Notes: generated by a model not told the origin, from the sequence alone. 64,000 nt of DNA from CAYXDO01 sp964463485 (GCA_964463485.1 CAYXDO010000041.1:1-64000); one strand, 5' to 3'; shown: positions 36,187-46,003, numbered from the stretch's first letter. Numbers and translations: made by a program.

Positions 36187-36696
36187 ATGGCGAGACGTGT
36201 TGTGGCCGGCGCTCCGAAGGCGAGCGCCCCGATCGACACCAAGGCCTTCCTGGACCGCCTCGAGCGCAACACCGACTCGAGCCGCATGGAGAAGGTCGTC
36301 AAGATGTTGAAGGCCGATCGGTTTCAACTCTACGCGGACATCACCGACGACCACGTCGTCGGGATCGTGAAGAGCCAAACCGACCCCGAGTTGTTCTATT
36401 CCGCGCGCATCGCAGCTGACGGCAGCTTCGCCTGCTGTACGCAGAACCTCAACGCCTGCGGCGGCCTCCGCGGATCCCTTTGTAAACACATTCTGGTGTT
36501 GATCATCGGGCTGACTCAGGCCGGGCGGCTCGAGCCCGCCACGATCCACGGCTACGTCGAGAAGAGCAGGAAGAAGAAGCCAGCGCTCGACAAGAACGTC
36601 ATGGGCGAGGTGTTCCTTCGCTACAAAGGCGCCGAAGCAGGTGAGGTGGACTGGCGACCCACCGAGACCATCCCCGAAGATTACTACGCGCTCTGA
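36187..36696 (+). CDS. SWIM-type zinc-finger-like protein
   Basis: This 169-residue protein contains CCTQNLNACGGLRGSLCKHILVLI near 82-105, a Cys-x(n)-Cys-x-His arrangement like the SWIM zinc-binding domain. Preceding strands (FQLYADITDDHVVGIVKSQT and FYSARIAADGSFAC) also fit SWIM proteins. A conserved DWRPTETIPEDYYAL closes it. SWIM proteins frequently accompany MoxR AAA+ / DUF5682 / vWA genes in other genomes, and that set follows here. The next gene is 8 bp downstream on the same strand, so they probably form an operon. It may bind nucleic acid or protein. Confidence 0.75.
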   Translation: MARRVVAGAPKASAPIDTKAFLDRLERNTDSSRMEKVVKMLKADRFQLYADITDDHVVGIVKSQTDPELFYSARIAADGSFACCTQNLNACGGLRGSLCKHILVLIIGLTQAGRLEPATIHGYVEKSRKKKPALDKNVMGEVFLRYKGAEAGEVDWRPTETIPEDYYAL

Positions 36697-36704
36697 CCAA
36701 ACTC

Positions 36705-38189
36705 ATGATCTCCGCCGAAGACGTCCGTGAGGTCACTCGGACCTTGGCCTCGGTCCGACGTTCGCTCGAGCCCCTGGTCGTTCAGGGCACGCGCGCCGCC
36801 GGTCCCGATGAGATCTCCACGATCGAACGTTTCCGAGACGAGCTCTCTCGGTTCGAAGCGCACCATCTCGCGGCGCAGCTCACTACTCTCGCGGGGAGGC
36901 TGAGAGAGAACAGCGCCGACGCCGCGTCCGGACTCTATCGAGCCCAGGCGAGCCTTCGCCTGTTCGAGCGAGTTCTCACGACGGAGTATGTCCAGACTTT
37001 GCTTCCGCCGGACGAGTCCGCGAACGCCTCGCCAGCTCCGTCGGCTCCGAATTCGCCCCGAACCGGAGTCAAGGAGGAAGACAGGCGGCTCTTGGGTGTG
37101 CTTCGTGAGCTCTGTGGGGCGATCGAGGATCTCACGGCCTCCGGACTCTCCGCCGCGTCGAAGATCACTCGATCGAAGATCCAAGTGTCCGCCAACGAGG
37201 CCGCCAAACACAAGCTCCAGCGACTGTCTCCCGCGTTGAGGTACGTCGCGGAGGAGGTCGATCGCTTCGTCGGCGAGAGCACCGACTTCTCTCCGACTCG
37301 ACTCTTCTTTTTCCTCGGCCGGTCTTGGCTCTTGACCAAGGGGATGGAGCGAGCGGTGCTCGACGACGATGCGGAGCGGCTTTCGGAGCTGAGGTGGCAG
37401 AGATCGACTCAACCCACGCCGGTCCGAGAGCTCACCGCGGTGACTCTCGGGGTTCACAAACGCGTCGTCTCGGGCGTGTCCGCGGCGTTCGACTTCAAGC
37501 TCCGCGTGATGAGCGCGGACGTGCCGAACCTCGAGGGAGCCTCGCTCTCGTGGGCTTTCGTCCATCCCTATGACCGCTCGGTCTCGGCGAATTTCTCCGC
37601 CGACGCGTTGCTCCACGTCTCCCAGCCCCAAGGCTTCCGCCCTCGTGACCTCCTCGCGGACAAGACCATCGCGTTCTCGGAGGTGATGGTGACCAAGGAC
37701 GCTCGAGCCGGCCGAGTCCACTTGGGCCCGAAGTCCAAAGTCACATCGGGCACGACTCATCGCGGTTTTGCGAGCAGCCCGTCGTGGGACCTGGGGCGGA
37801 CCCGTTCGCGCCTCGCGGCCTACTCACCCGGGCCGCTCGACCTCGAGATCGAGCTCGAGGAAGAAGTGGTGCTGGACGAGTGGGAGATCGGAGCGGCAAC
37901 CGCGGGGCTGCGACCCGATCAAGTGGGCTACCCGGTTCGATTTCGCGGACTCGAGGCGCTCGCCATCGCGTCCACCGAGAGCGAAGGCCAGGCGCTGCGA
38001 GCGTCACTCGAGAACCTGCGAAAGAAGAAACACCGCCCGCCCCTGTTTGCGCTCGCCCACTTCGAGGATGGGCAAATCATCTTGCGCCCCCTCTCTCTCC
38101 TGGAGGACGACGGAGCTGAGCACCTGATGATCTCGGACGACAAGATCAACCTCGCCGAGCTGACCCGAGCGGTGATGCGCCGCGCATGA
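36705..38189 (+). CDS. Unknown protein of the SWIM/MoxR cluster
   Basis: This 494-residue soluble protein lacks a signal peptide. The first 230 residues are helical with heptad-like Leu/Arg patterns and a Pro/Ser-rich linker near 105-120. The C-terminal 260 residues are strand-rich (for example LDLEIELEEEVVLDEWEIG) and end with SLLEDDGAEHLMISDDKINLAEL. I do not recognise the family. It is 8 bp downstream of the SWIM gene; a role in the same complex, perhaps as adaptor or substrate-binding part, is inference from position. In other genomes a different unknown often occupies this slot. Confidence 0.7.
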   Translation: MISAEDVREVTRTLASVRRSLEPLVVQGTRAAGPDEISTIERFRDELSRFEAHHLAAQLTTLAGRLRENSADAASGLYRAQASLRLFERVLTTEYVQTLLPPDESANASPAPSAPNSPRTGVKEEDRRLLGVLRELCGAIEDLTASGLSAASKITRSKIQVSANEAAKHKLQRLSPALRYVAEEVDRFVGESTDFSPTRLFFFLGRSWLLTKGMERAVLDDDAERLSELRWQRSTQPTPVRELTAVTLGVHKRVVSGVSAAFDFKLRVMSADVPNLEGASLSWAFVHPYDRSVSANFSADALLHVSQPQGFRPRDLLADKTIAFSEVMVTKDARAGRVHLGPKSKVTSGTTHRGFASSPSWDLGRTRSRLAAYSPGPLDLEIELEEEVVLDEWEIGAATAGLRPDQVGYPVRFRGLEALAIASTESEGQALRASLENLRKKKHRPPLFALAHFEDGQIILRPLSLLEDDGAEHLMISDDKINLAELTRAVMRRA

Positions 38190-38283
38190 GTATCTGGCAA
38201 GACTGAGGCAAGCGGTCAAAAGGCTCGAGCGTCTCGGGACCAGGAGGAACCGGATCTCGCACCCGGACCTCGCTCGTGGTGCC

Positions 38284-40833
38284 TCAGGGGGCGAAGAACA
38301 GCGTACCTAGCTCGTCTCCCAGCAAGGTCTCCCCGGTGTCCAGCTGACCTGCCGCGGAGAGATTCGTACCCTCGAAGCGCATCCCGAATTTCGAACCGAC
38401 TCTGTGAGCGGAGTGCCTGAACACGAACGTGAGCGCGTTTGCGCGGCCGACGAGTGCGATGATGTCGTTCGACGAGAATCCCGGCCCCGCTCGCGCGTCG
38501 TTGTCGGAGTCTCGGCGCATGAGGAGGTGAGGCAGTCGCCCAGACCGAGTTTGGGGGGGCGCTTGGAACGAGCGGTAGATTTCGCCGTGTTCGGTGTTGC
38601 CGTTCGCGACGCCTCTGATTCCGATCGCGAGCGTGTCGGCGCATTCGACTGAAACGGCACCGAGGAGCGGATGTGCTGGCGCCTGGCTCCCTGGCGCGTC
38701 GGTGGCCCAACGGATGGCCTGCGGCGGATCGCGCGTCAGGTCGATACGAGCAGCGACGCGATCGCAGCCCACGACGATCGCGCCCCCACGCCGGGCCGAA
38801 GCGTCGAGCCACATCCGGGAGTCACTCATCAGCTCCGAGAGGGGGTGAGTATCGTCGCCCTCGGAGCAGCTGTCGGCGCGCTCCGTGGACTCGACGACCT
38901 CCGTGTCCGGATCGTCCCAACTCATCGGGGCCTCGACGAGTCGACTTGCGTCGGCAACCCACAGCCTACCTTGATCTCCGACTACGACGGCCCGGCCGTC
39001 GCCGGTCGCGGCGATGTCGTGAACGATGGTGCAGCGGAGCTCGTCGGGACCGGTCATCGGGCGCTTGGCGCCATTCGTGAGGTCCATTCTATACACGCTC
39101 GCTCCGTATGTTGCGGAGCATGACCGCTCCACGGTCGCGTATACGAGCTCGGCGCTCGCCGAGTCGAAGTCGGCGGCGGAGACGGTGGCCGAGAGCGACG
39201 CGAGCATACTCACCTCGCCGGTGCTGGTGACGGCACGGACGAGACCGGATCGACTTACCGCGAGGAGTCGGTCGTGAGTCCAATTGGCGATCGAAATGAC
39301 TGGGTCCGCAGCGGCCGCGGCTCCAAACCTCGGCACGAAAGGGCCGGAGCTCGAGGTCGACACGAGGACTGAGCGGGCATCGAAGGCCAGAGTGCTCTGG
39401 CCCACGCGGCTCAACGTCCTTCGCTTCAGTACGTCGTGCTCCTTTCGCTCGCAACGATCGATCGAGCAGGTGACGGCGGCGCTCCAACTGAGCTCGAAGG
39501 TGATCTCGGCGCCGAGTTGCCGAGCCATTCGGCAGCTCCCAACCCCGCGATACAACTCGTGGAGCTGAATCGGCCCGTCGAAGCTCGAGGGCCATGGAGA
39601 GCCAGCGATGATCACCTCCCGGGCCACGTTCGCGCAGGAGACCCAGCCGCCTTGAACGGGATAGACTTCGCCGAGTCCCTCGGTGACCGAGCTGACCCAC
39701 CGAAGCCGCACGTCCCCGTCGCTCGTGCGGAGAAGGCCTTCGGCCGAGAGCTCAGGCTCGCCGGCGGTGACTACGGCGTTCCGGACGGAGGACGGGGAGG
39801 GCATGCGCTCGAATCGAAGGAACCCACCCCCTTCCAGCGAAAGCTCCCATCCCAACGGGGAGCGCACGGCAGGGAGGCGAATGGACTTCGTCGGAAACTC
39901 ATTTGGCACGATTCGGTGGCACGACTCCAATTCTCGGCCGCAGAGCTCGAGAGAGTCGCCGGACGAGTCGCGTCCGGCCAGCAGAATGGAGTCGCTATCG
40001 GGAAGCCACGAAAGCCCGCTGAGGTGGAAATCAGCGCGACTCGCAGTACGCAGCACACGTCGATCCGAAGGGTCCAGGGTCACGAGCTCGAAGGGGCGGC
40101 GTCCGCGCGGGGGCGCAGGCAACTCGAACGCGATCGCCACTTCGCCTGGTCGGGCCGCGTTCATCGCGAGGACGTTCCCCTCGAAGAGATCGAGCTGGGC
40201 GGTGACTTCGAAGACGGCGGGGGCCGCTTCCCACACGAACAGATGGCGGCCGGCCGCGACGATTCGGCCGTCGATCGTCAACGTCGCCCCTTCGATCGCC
40301 TGAGTAGCTCCGGGTGGATCGATCGGCCGAGCCTCGAAAACACGCTCGTCAGGACCGGCAGGGCGACAAACGCACGATCCGGGCGCATCGAGGAGCACAC
40401 TCGCGAGGACTTCGCTTGGGTTCGAAAGCAGGTCCCCAAAAATACGCGCGGAGCTCGGAATAGGACAGGCGTACCCAGCCGCGATCGCTTGGATCCCGTC
40501 AATCTCGGGTTCCGGGCAGCGACCACAGCCGTGGTCGGGCGAGAGGTCATCAACCCGCCGGGCCACCAAGTCTCGAGCGCGAAACGGCCTGCCGTCCAGG
40601 CCTCGAAGACTCTCCGAAGTCAAGACCACGATCCGTTCGGAGTAGGTCCCTTCTAGCTCCAGCGTGAACCGTGAGTCCGGATCGAGCGGCGCGACCTTGA
40701 TGACGCGATCGTTCTGGTCGAGCACGATCGCCACCGCGAGATCGTCGGGGCCCGCCTCGTAGCCCGCGAATCGAGACGGGCCGCACGCGACTGACGCTCC
40801 CATGAAGACCAGAGCGCGAGTCCACGGCGGCAT
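38284..40833 (-). CDS. Large lipoprotein, probably beta-propeller
   Basis: The frame opens far upstream, but the ATG at 40833 begins a short lipoprotein signal (lipobox ASVAC, Cys17), giving 849 residues. The mature chain is strand-rich with repeated units such as PGEVAIAFELP, LSWLPDSDSILLAGRDSSGD and GDGRAVVVGDQGRLWVADASR, typical of WD40/TolB-like propeller blades. It has many scattered Cys. It is encoded opposite to, and lies between, the SWIM pair and the MoxR operon. It was either inserted there or is an unrelated neighbour. Function unknown; probably in the outer envelope. Confidence 0.75.
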   Translation of the reverse strand: MPPWTRALVFMGASVACGPSRFAGYEAGPDDLAVAIVLDQNDRVIKVAPLDPDSRFTLELEGTYSERIVVLTSESLRGLDGRPFRARDLVARRVDDLSPDHGCGRCPEPEIDGIQAIAAGYACPIPSSARIFGDLLSNPSEVLASVLLDAPGSCVCRPAGPDERVFEARPIDPPGATQAIEGATLTIDGRIVAAGRHLFVWEAAPAVFEVTAQLDLFEGNVLAMNAARPGEVAIAFELPAPPRGRRPFELVTLDPSDRRVLRTASRADFHLSGLSWLPDSDSILLAGRDSSGDSLELCGRELESCHRIVPNEFPTKSIRLPAVRSPLGWELSLEGGGFLRFERMPSPSSVRNAVVTAGEPELSAEGLLRTSDGDVRLRWVSSVTEGLGEVYPVQGGWVSCANVAREVIIAGSPWPSSFDGPIQLHELYRGVGSCRMARQLGAEITFELSWSAAVTCSIDRCERKEHDVLKRRTLSRVGQSTLAFDARSVLVSTSSSGPFVPRFGAAAAADPVISIANWTHDRLLAVSRSGLVRAVTSTGEVSMLASLSATVSAADFDSASAELVYATVERSCSATYGASVYRMDLTNGAKRPMTGPDELRCTIVHDIAATGDGRAVVVGDQGRLWVADASRLVEAPMSWDDPDTEVVESTERADSCSEGDDTHPLSELMSDSRMWLDASARRGGAIVVGCDRVAARIDLTRDPPQAIRWATDAPGSQAPAHPLLGAVSVECADTLAIGIRGVANGNTEHGEIYRSFQAPPQTRSGRLPHLLMRRDSDNDARAGPGFSSNDIIALVGRANALTFVFRHSAHRVGSKFGMRFEGTNLSAAGQLDTGETLLGDELGTLFFAP

Positions 40834-41001
40834 TCGGAAGATCCTACACCCGAACCGAAGTCGACGACGGACGCGCTTCTCCAGGTCCCCGCAAGTCAGC
40901 GGTAACTTCGGAAAAACCACAGGGAACGCAGAGAGTACGCAGTTGATGAAATGAGAATTCCCGAGCCTTCGTTCTGCTCGATCCATTAGAATGCCACGCC
41001 C

Positions 41002-42174
41002 ATGAAGAAGAAGACCGAGCCCGAAGCTCCAAAGTCCGAGGACACGAAGACTCGCGACGTGCTCCGAGAGCCTGCCGAGATCCGGTACGCCGACCAAATC
41101 GAGGCCCTCCGACAGAACGAGCGCGACCCCGTCCCTTCGTCTTGGAAGCTCTCCCCGAGGTCCGTGCTCGCCTACGTCGTGGGCGCGAAGAAGCCGCTCC
41201 CCCTGAGCATCGACGGAAAGACTTCGGAGATCCCGATCACTCGCAAGTTCTTCGGTGACGACGTGCTCGTGGAGCGAGCGATCGTGACCCTGGCGAGCGA
41301 GCGAGCGCTCCTGCTCGTGGGCGAGCCCGGGACGGGGAAGAGTTGGCTTTCGGAGCACCTCTCCGCGGCCATCTCGGGCTGCTCGACACTCACGATTCAG
41401 GGCACTGCCGGCACGACCGAGGAGCAAATCAAGTATGGGTTCAACGTCGCCCGCGTGATCGCCGAAGGACCCAAACCTGACAATCTCATTCCCTCGCCCA
41501 CGATGATCGCCATGAGAACCGGCGGTATCTTACGGTTCGAGGAGATCACTCGCTGCGTGACGGACGTCCAGGACGCGCTCGTCTCGATCTTGTCCGACAA
41601 AGCGGTCGCGATCCCGGAGCTCCCCGATCACAACATGGTTTGGGCGAAGCCTGGGTTCAACGTGATCGCCACGGCGAACTCTCGGGACCAAGGTGTGAAC
41701 GAGCTCTCCGCGGCGCTCAAGCGCCGCTTCAACTACGTGCACATCCCGATCGTGGCCGACCAGAAGACCGAGATCGAGATCGTGCGCGAGCGATCGAAAG
41801 ACTTGCTCGATCGGTATTCGATCCCGACGCGCGTGGAGGAACCCATCCTCGCGCTCGTGGCTCAAGTCTTTCGTGAGTTGAGAACGGGAGTCTCCGCCGA
41901 GGGTATCGAAGTGCAGAAGCCCTCGACGACGGTCTCCACGGCCGAGGCCATCGCGGTGACCCTCGACGCCTCGCTCCACGCGAGATTCTTTGGAAATGGC
42001 CCGGTGAGTCCGAACGACATCGCTCGTAACATCGTCGGCTCGGTGGTCAAGGAGGACCTCGCCGACCTCGGAGTGCTGAAGGAGTACCTCGCGCTCGTGG
42101 GAAAGAAGCGATCCTCTGACCCAGTGTGGAGCGCCTTCGTGGACGCCGCGCACAAGGCCCTCGGACGCTCGTGA
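41002..42174 (+). CDS. MoxR-family AAA+ ATPase
   Basis: This 390-residue AAA+ protein has Walker A GEPGTGKS (107-114), Walker B GGILRFEEITR (174-184) with the catalytic Glu pair, sensor 1 VIATANSRD (221-229), and an arginine-rich LKRRF near 239-243. MoxR ATPases work with vWA proteins as chaperones in metal insertion, complex maturation or phage defence. The N-terminal 70 residues are charged and variable. Its stop overlaps the start of the DUF5682-like gene (GTGATG), and the vWA gene follows, so the three form one operon. Confidence 0.93.
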   Translation: MKKKTEPEAPKSEDTKTRDVLREPAEIRYADQIEALRQNERDPVPSSWKLSPRSVLAYVVGAKKPLPLSIDGKTSEIPITRKFFGDDVLVERAIVTLASERALLLVGEPGTGKSWLSEHLSAAISGCSTLTIQGTAGTTEEQIKYGFNVARVIAEGPKPDNLIPSPTMIAMRTGGILRFEEITRCVTDVQDALVSILSDKAVAIPELPDHNMVWAKPGFNVIATANSRDQGVNELSAALKRRFNYVHIPIVADQKTEIEIVRERSKDLLDRYSIPTRVEEPILALVAQVFRELRTGVSAEGIEVQKPSTTVSTAEAIAVTLDASLHARFFGNGPVSPNDIARNIVGSVVKEDLADLGVLKEYLALVGKKRSSDPVWSAFVDAAHKALGRS

Positions 42175-44807
42175 TGTTCGACGAAGCGGAGGTCGCGCGA
42201 CGAGCCGACGAGCTGCTTGCCTCTGACCCTTATTGGTTTCCCGTCAGGCATCACTCCCCCGCGGTCGCGAGGCACCTGCGCGCCGCGATCCTCGAGCGGC
42301 GTCCCAAGCTCATCCTCATCGAGGGTCCGGTCCACGCGAGCACCCTGATCCCCCACATCGTCGACTCCGACACCAAGCCTCCCGTCGCGATCTATTCGTT
42401 GTATCGCGACGACGACAACACTCTCGGCCTGGCCGGCGTTCGGAGCGCCGCGCCGGACATCCCCGTGCGCTTCGTGAGTTGGTATCCGCTGCTGACTTAC
42501 TCACCCGAATACGTCGCCATGAAGGCCGGACACGCGGTGGGTGCGACCGTCGAATTCATCGACCTGCCCCACCACGTTTGCATCGCCGAGCGTATCAAGA
42601 ACATGCAGCCGCCCGAAGGTGAATCGGACGAATCGGATGACTCTGGTGACTCTGGTGACTCGGGTGACTCGGGTGACTCGGGTGACTCGGGTGACGAGGA
42701 CTCGGTCGCGCGCGAAGGCGACGTAGATGAGGAAGGAGCGTCCAAAGACGACGCGGCCGAACCGAGCAGTTGGGAACGGCATGTCGAGCGAAGCTCCTTC
42801 TATCGTCGGCTGGCGGAGGCGGGTGGGTATCGGAGCTGGAACGAAGCCTGGGACGCCCTATTCGAGTCGGGCCGCGAGCTCGACCGAGAGTCGTTTCGGC
42901 GCGACCTCGCGGTCTTTTGCGGAGCCGTTCGAGCGAGCGTGGACCCGCGCGAGCTTCAGCATGACGACACGATCTTGCGCGAGCGATTCATGTGGCATCG
43001 GATCGTTCGGTCGATGGAGGAGCGACGGGCGGATCCCAAGGACACGCTCGTAGTGACGGGTGGGTTCCATTTGTTCCTCGACCGTACGGATTCTCCCGTG
43101 CCCGAGTCTCCAAAGGGTACGAATTATGTGACGGTCACTCCCTACTCGTATCCGCGCGTGAGCGACGCCTCCGGGTACGGCGCGGGAAATCGGGCGCCGC
43201 AGTATTACGAGAAGCTCTTCGACGCTTTTCAGCGCGCCGCGAGCATGAGGAGCGAATCCGGCGACCCACCCCCCGTCGACGCGATGGTGGAGCACGTCGT
43301 GGACGTTCTGAAGCGCGGGCGCAAGGAGAAGGGGGACGGGCTCTCGAGTGCCGACGCCATCTCGGTGACGCAGCACGCCCGGTTGCTCGCGGCGCTGCGG
43401 GGCCGTCAGGTACCGGTGCTCGACGACATCCGCGACGGACTCATCACGTGTTGTGTGAAGGGGAGCCTCGCCGAGGAAGGTGCTCACCTCCTGGCCGCCA
43501 TGGCGAGCGCCGAGATCGGTCGAGCGATGGGCCGAGTCACCCCGAAGTTGGGCCAGCTTCCGCTCGTGCATGATTTCTACGCGAGTCTCGATCGCCTCTC
43601 GCTCACCGAGGAGATGGGTGAGGTCGTCGAGAGCGCACCCAAGCCCGAGAAGAAGAGCCCGAAAGCCAAGCAGAAGGCCAGGAAAGGCGCGGCAAAGACT
43701 TCGGTGACCCTCGATCTCAAGGACCCCCAGGACGAGCGGCGCTCGGCGTTCTTTCATCGACTCGCCTTCTTGGGGGTACCTTGCGTCGAGCTTCAGAAGG
43801 GGCCTACGGCCTCCGTGGTCTTCAAAGAAACCTGGCGCCTCGGGTGGACCCCCGAAACGGACGACACCCTCGTCGAGCGGAGCGCATACGGCGATAACGT
43901 CGAGGCAGCAGCCTCCGGGTTGCTCGAGGAACAGCTCGCCGGTGAGAATCACTCCGCGGCCCTCGCCACCGAGAGACTCTCGTCGTCGGTCACGATGAGT
44001 CTACCGGGTCTGGTGGCGCGAGCGGAGGCCGCGTGCGGACCGGCGATCGACGCCGATCGGCGCCTCGCCTCCTTGGCCGGAGCGCTGACGCACTTGCTCG
44101 TTTTGGACCGACACATGAAGCTCCGTCACGTCGAACGAGCGGGCGAGCGCCAGATGAGTGCGACTTTGAGCGAGTTGATCCGTCGCGCTTTCGCGCGAGC
44201 CTCCTTTGCGTTGTCAGACGCGGCGAGCGCTCCGGAGGAGGAGCGTGCCGAGGTCGTGGGCGCCCTTTTGGCCTTGGCCGAGGCAGTGCTGGGAGATCGC
44301 CAGGGCGCGCTCGACCGCGACCTCTTCGTCGATGGGTTGCGAAGTGCCGCCGTTGCCTCAGCGGTGCCCTATCTCCGAGGAGCGATGCTCGGCTTGCTGG
44401 GAGAGATTCGCGCTGACCCACCGGAGGCGCTCGCCGCCCACATGAGCGCCTACGCGCGGGCTCGACCCGAGACGATGGTGAAGGCAGGGGAGTTCTTGAG
44501 CGGCGTGCTCGCTGTCTCGCGCACTTCGTTGCTGCTCGGCGCCTCCGCGCTCGTGGCGGCGTTGGACGAGCTCCTTCGCGCGGCCGACCTGGACACCTTC
44601 AAGACCATGCTCCCCGACGTCCGAGGCGCGTTCGAGTCGTTGCACGAGCGCCAGCGCCGGTCCCTGGCCGATCGTGTGGCCGAACGGTACGGGTTGAGTG
44701 ACGCCGCGGTGCTCGTGACTCTCCAAACCTCGGCGTCGGCCGCCAGGCAGCTGGCGGCCATCGACGCAAAAGTGAGTGAGATCATGAAGGCCTGGGTGCT
44801 GGAGTAA
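42174..44807 (+). CDS. DUF5682-family-like protein
   Basis: This 877-residue protein starts at ATG 42174 overlapping the MoxR stop (the frame is open 16 codons earlier inside moxR). The N-terminus has the hallmark PYWFPVRHHSPAVARHL and LILIEGPVHAS. A low-complexity Ser-Gly-Asp stretch (about 156-175), encoded by a 9-bp minisatellite, interrupts it. Later blocks are mixed alpha/beta (TLVVTGGFHLFL) with a Lys-rich linker near 495-520 (PKPEKKSPKAKQKARKG) and a long helical C-terminus. From memory this family is linked to MoxR and vWA genes; biochemical function is unknown. The vWA gene follows after 3 bp. Confidence 0.8.
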   Translation: MFDEAEVARRADELLASDPYWFPVRHHSPAVARHLRAAILERRPKLILIEGPVHASTLIPHIVDSDTKPPVAIYSLYRDDDNTLGLAGVRSAAPDIPVRFVSWYPLLTYSPEYVAMKAGHAVGATVEFIDLPHHVCIAERIKNMQPPEGESDESDDSGDSGDSGDSGDSGDSGDEDSVAREGDVDEEGASKDDAAEPSSWERHVERSSFYRRLAEAGGYRSWNEAWDALFESGRELDRESFRRDLAVFCGAVRASVDPRELQHDDTILRERFMWHRIVRSMEERRADPKDTLVVTGGFHLFLDRTDSPVPESPKGTNYVTVTPYSYPRVSDASGYGAGNRAPQYYEKLFDAFQRAASMRSESGDPPPVDAMVEHVVDVLKRGRKEKGDGLSSADAISVTQHARLLAALRGRQVPVLDDIRDGLITCCVKGSLAEEGAHLLAAMASAEIGRAMGRVTPKLGQLPLVHDFYASLDRLSLTEEMGEVVESAPKPEKKSPKAKQKARKGAAKTSVTLDLKDPQDERRSAFFHRLAFLGVPCVELQKGPTASVVFKETWRLGWTPETDDTLVERSAYGDNVEAAASGLLEEQLAGENHSAALATERLSSSVTMSLPGLVARAEAACGPAIDADRRLASLAGALTHLLVLDRHMKLRHVERAGERQMSATLSELIRRAFARASFALSDAASAPEEERAEVVGALLALAEAVLGDRQGALDRDLFVDGLRSAAVASAVPYLRGAMLGLLGEIRADPPEALAAHMSAYARARPETMVKAGEFLSGVLAVSRTSLLLGASALVAALDELLRAADLDTFKTMLPDVRGAFESLHERQRRSLADRVAERYGLSDAAVLVTLQTSASAARQLAAIDAKVSEIMKAWVLE
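42639..42692 (+). repeat. Six 9-bp tandem units, coding Asp-Ser-Gly
   Basis: Six units gactctggt/gactcgggt run in phase, giving DSG x6 in an acidic flexible linker. Third-base variation is synonymous: two tct, then four tcg units, which suggests recent expansion of the latter. Confidence 0.9.
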
Positions 44808-44810
44808 CTC

Positions 44811-45983
44811 ATGGCGAAGCCTCGCGCAACCCCGACCGTCAGGCCGGCCAACCTTGCCGTGGCGAGCCGAGGCCTGTCGCCGGTGGACAGGGAGACTTTG
44901 ATTCGCTGGCGACTGGCCCTCGGGAAGGAAGCCGAGCAGGCGGGGATCTCGCTCGGCGAGCCCGGTGGCGCGGACGAGCAGGCGGTCAGCGTCGATGCCG
45001 CCCTGAGCTTCGTGTTCGGGTCCCAGGGCGGGAGCGAGGCGTCGAGGCTCACCGTTCCCCACTGGATCGACAGCGTGGACGAGCTCTTTCCCAAGCACGC
45101 CAAGGAAGTGCTGCAACGGGAGCTGATCGATCGGAGGGGCATCAGAGCGATCCTCGACGAGCCCAAGCTGCTCGAAAAGGTCGAAGCCAACGTCGACCTC
45201 GTGAAGACGCTCCTCACTCACAAAGATCTGCTCACGCCGAAGACGCGCGTGCTCGCGCGCAAAGTCATCGACAAGGTCGTGGAGGAGCTCAAGAGGAGAA
45301 TCCAAATCCAGGTGGAGCAGGCGATCGTGGGGGCGCTGCGGCGCGATCGTCACTCCCCGCGTCGAGTGCTTCGTAATCTCGACTGGAAGACGACCATTCG
45401 CCGAAACTTGACGCAGTGGGATCAAGAGCGCGGCCGGCTGCTGGTGGACAAGCTCTTCTATTTCGCAGCGGAGCGAAACAAGCGTCCTTGGCATGTGGTG
45501 GTGTGTGTCGATCAGTCTGGTTCGATGCTCGAGTCGGCGATTCACGCGTCCGTGATGGCCTCGATCTTTTACGAGCTCCCTGGTCTTCGAACCTCGCTCG
45601 TGCTCTTCGACACTCAGGTCGTCGACTTGACCGCGCAGGTCGGGTCGCCGGTCGACGTGCTTCTCTCCGTACAGCTCGGAGGAGGCACCGACATCACCTC
45701 GGCGCTCGAATATTGTCATGGGTTGGTGCGGGAGCCTCGGCGGACGATCGTCGTGTTGATCACCGATTTTTACGAAGGTCGGCCCACGAGTGACTTGGTT
45801 CGGCAAGTCAGAGGTATGGCCGAGGCCGGGATCCGGATGGTGGGTCTTGGCGCGCTCGGCTATGACGCGAGGCCCCAGTACGACAAGTCAGTGGCTGGAA
45901 AGTGTCGGAAGGTAGGCATGGACGTGTTGGTGTGTACACCGGAGCGACTGGCGGAGAGTATGGCCGAGATCATCCGCGGCTAA
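44811..45983 (+). CDS. von Willebrand factor A (vWA) domain protein
   Basis: This 390-residue protein has a C-terminal vWA domain from about 228. The metal-ion-dependent adhesion site is complete: DQSGS (234-238), Thr in GGGTDI (near 293) and Asp in LITDFYEG (near 319). The first 220 residues are helical (VLARKVIDKVVEELKRR; QAIVGALRRDRHSPRR) and probably bind the partner AAA+ ATPase. Start ATG 44811 is 3 bp after the previous stop. With the MoxR and DUF5682 genes it makes a coherent AAA+/vWA machine. It converges on the HNH gene, 20 bp away. Confidence 0.93.
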   Translation: MAKPRATPTVRPANLAVASRGLSPVDRETLIRWRLALGKEAEQAGISLGEPGGADEQAVSVDAALSFVFGSQGGSEASRLTVPHWIDSVDELFPKHAKEVLQRELIDRRGIRAILDEPKLLEKVEANVDLVKTLLTHKDLLTPKTRVLARKVIDKVVEELKRRIQIQVEQAIVGALRRDRHSPRRVLRNLDWKTTIRRNLTQWDQERGRLLVDKLFYFAAERNKRPWHVVVCVDQSGSMLESAIHASVMASIFYELPGLRTSLVLFDTQVVDLTAQVGSPVDVLLSVQLGGGTDITSALEYCHGLVREPRRTIVVLITDFYEGRPTSDLVRQVRGMAEAGIRMVGLGALGYDARPQYDKSVAGKCRKVGMDVLVCTPERLAESMAEIIRG

Positions 45984-46003
45984 CGCAAGCCAACCCGATT
46001 CAG

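Noticed and set aside
38284..40833. Lipoprotein gene as part of the MoxR system
   Set aside because: It is on the other strand and has a signal peptide, while the rest of the set is cytoplasmic; only kept as an interruption.
42639..42692. Frameshift or assembly artefact in the DUF5682-like gene
   Set aside because: The repeat is a multiple of three and the frame stays open on both sides.
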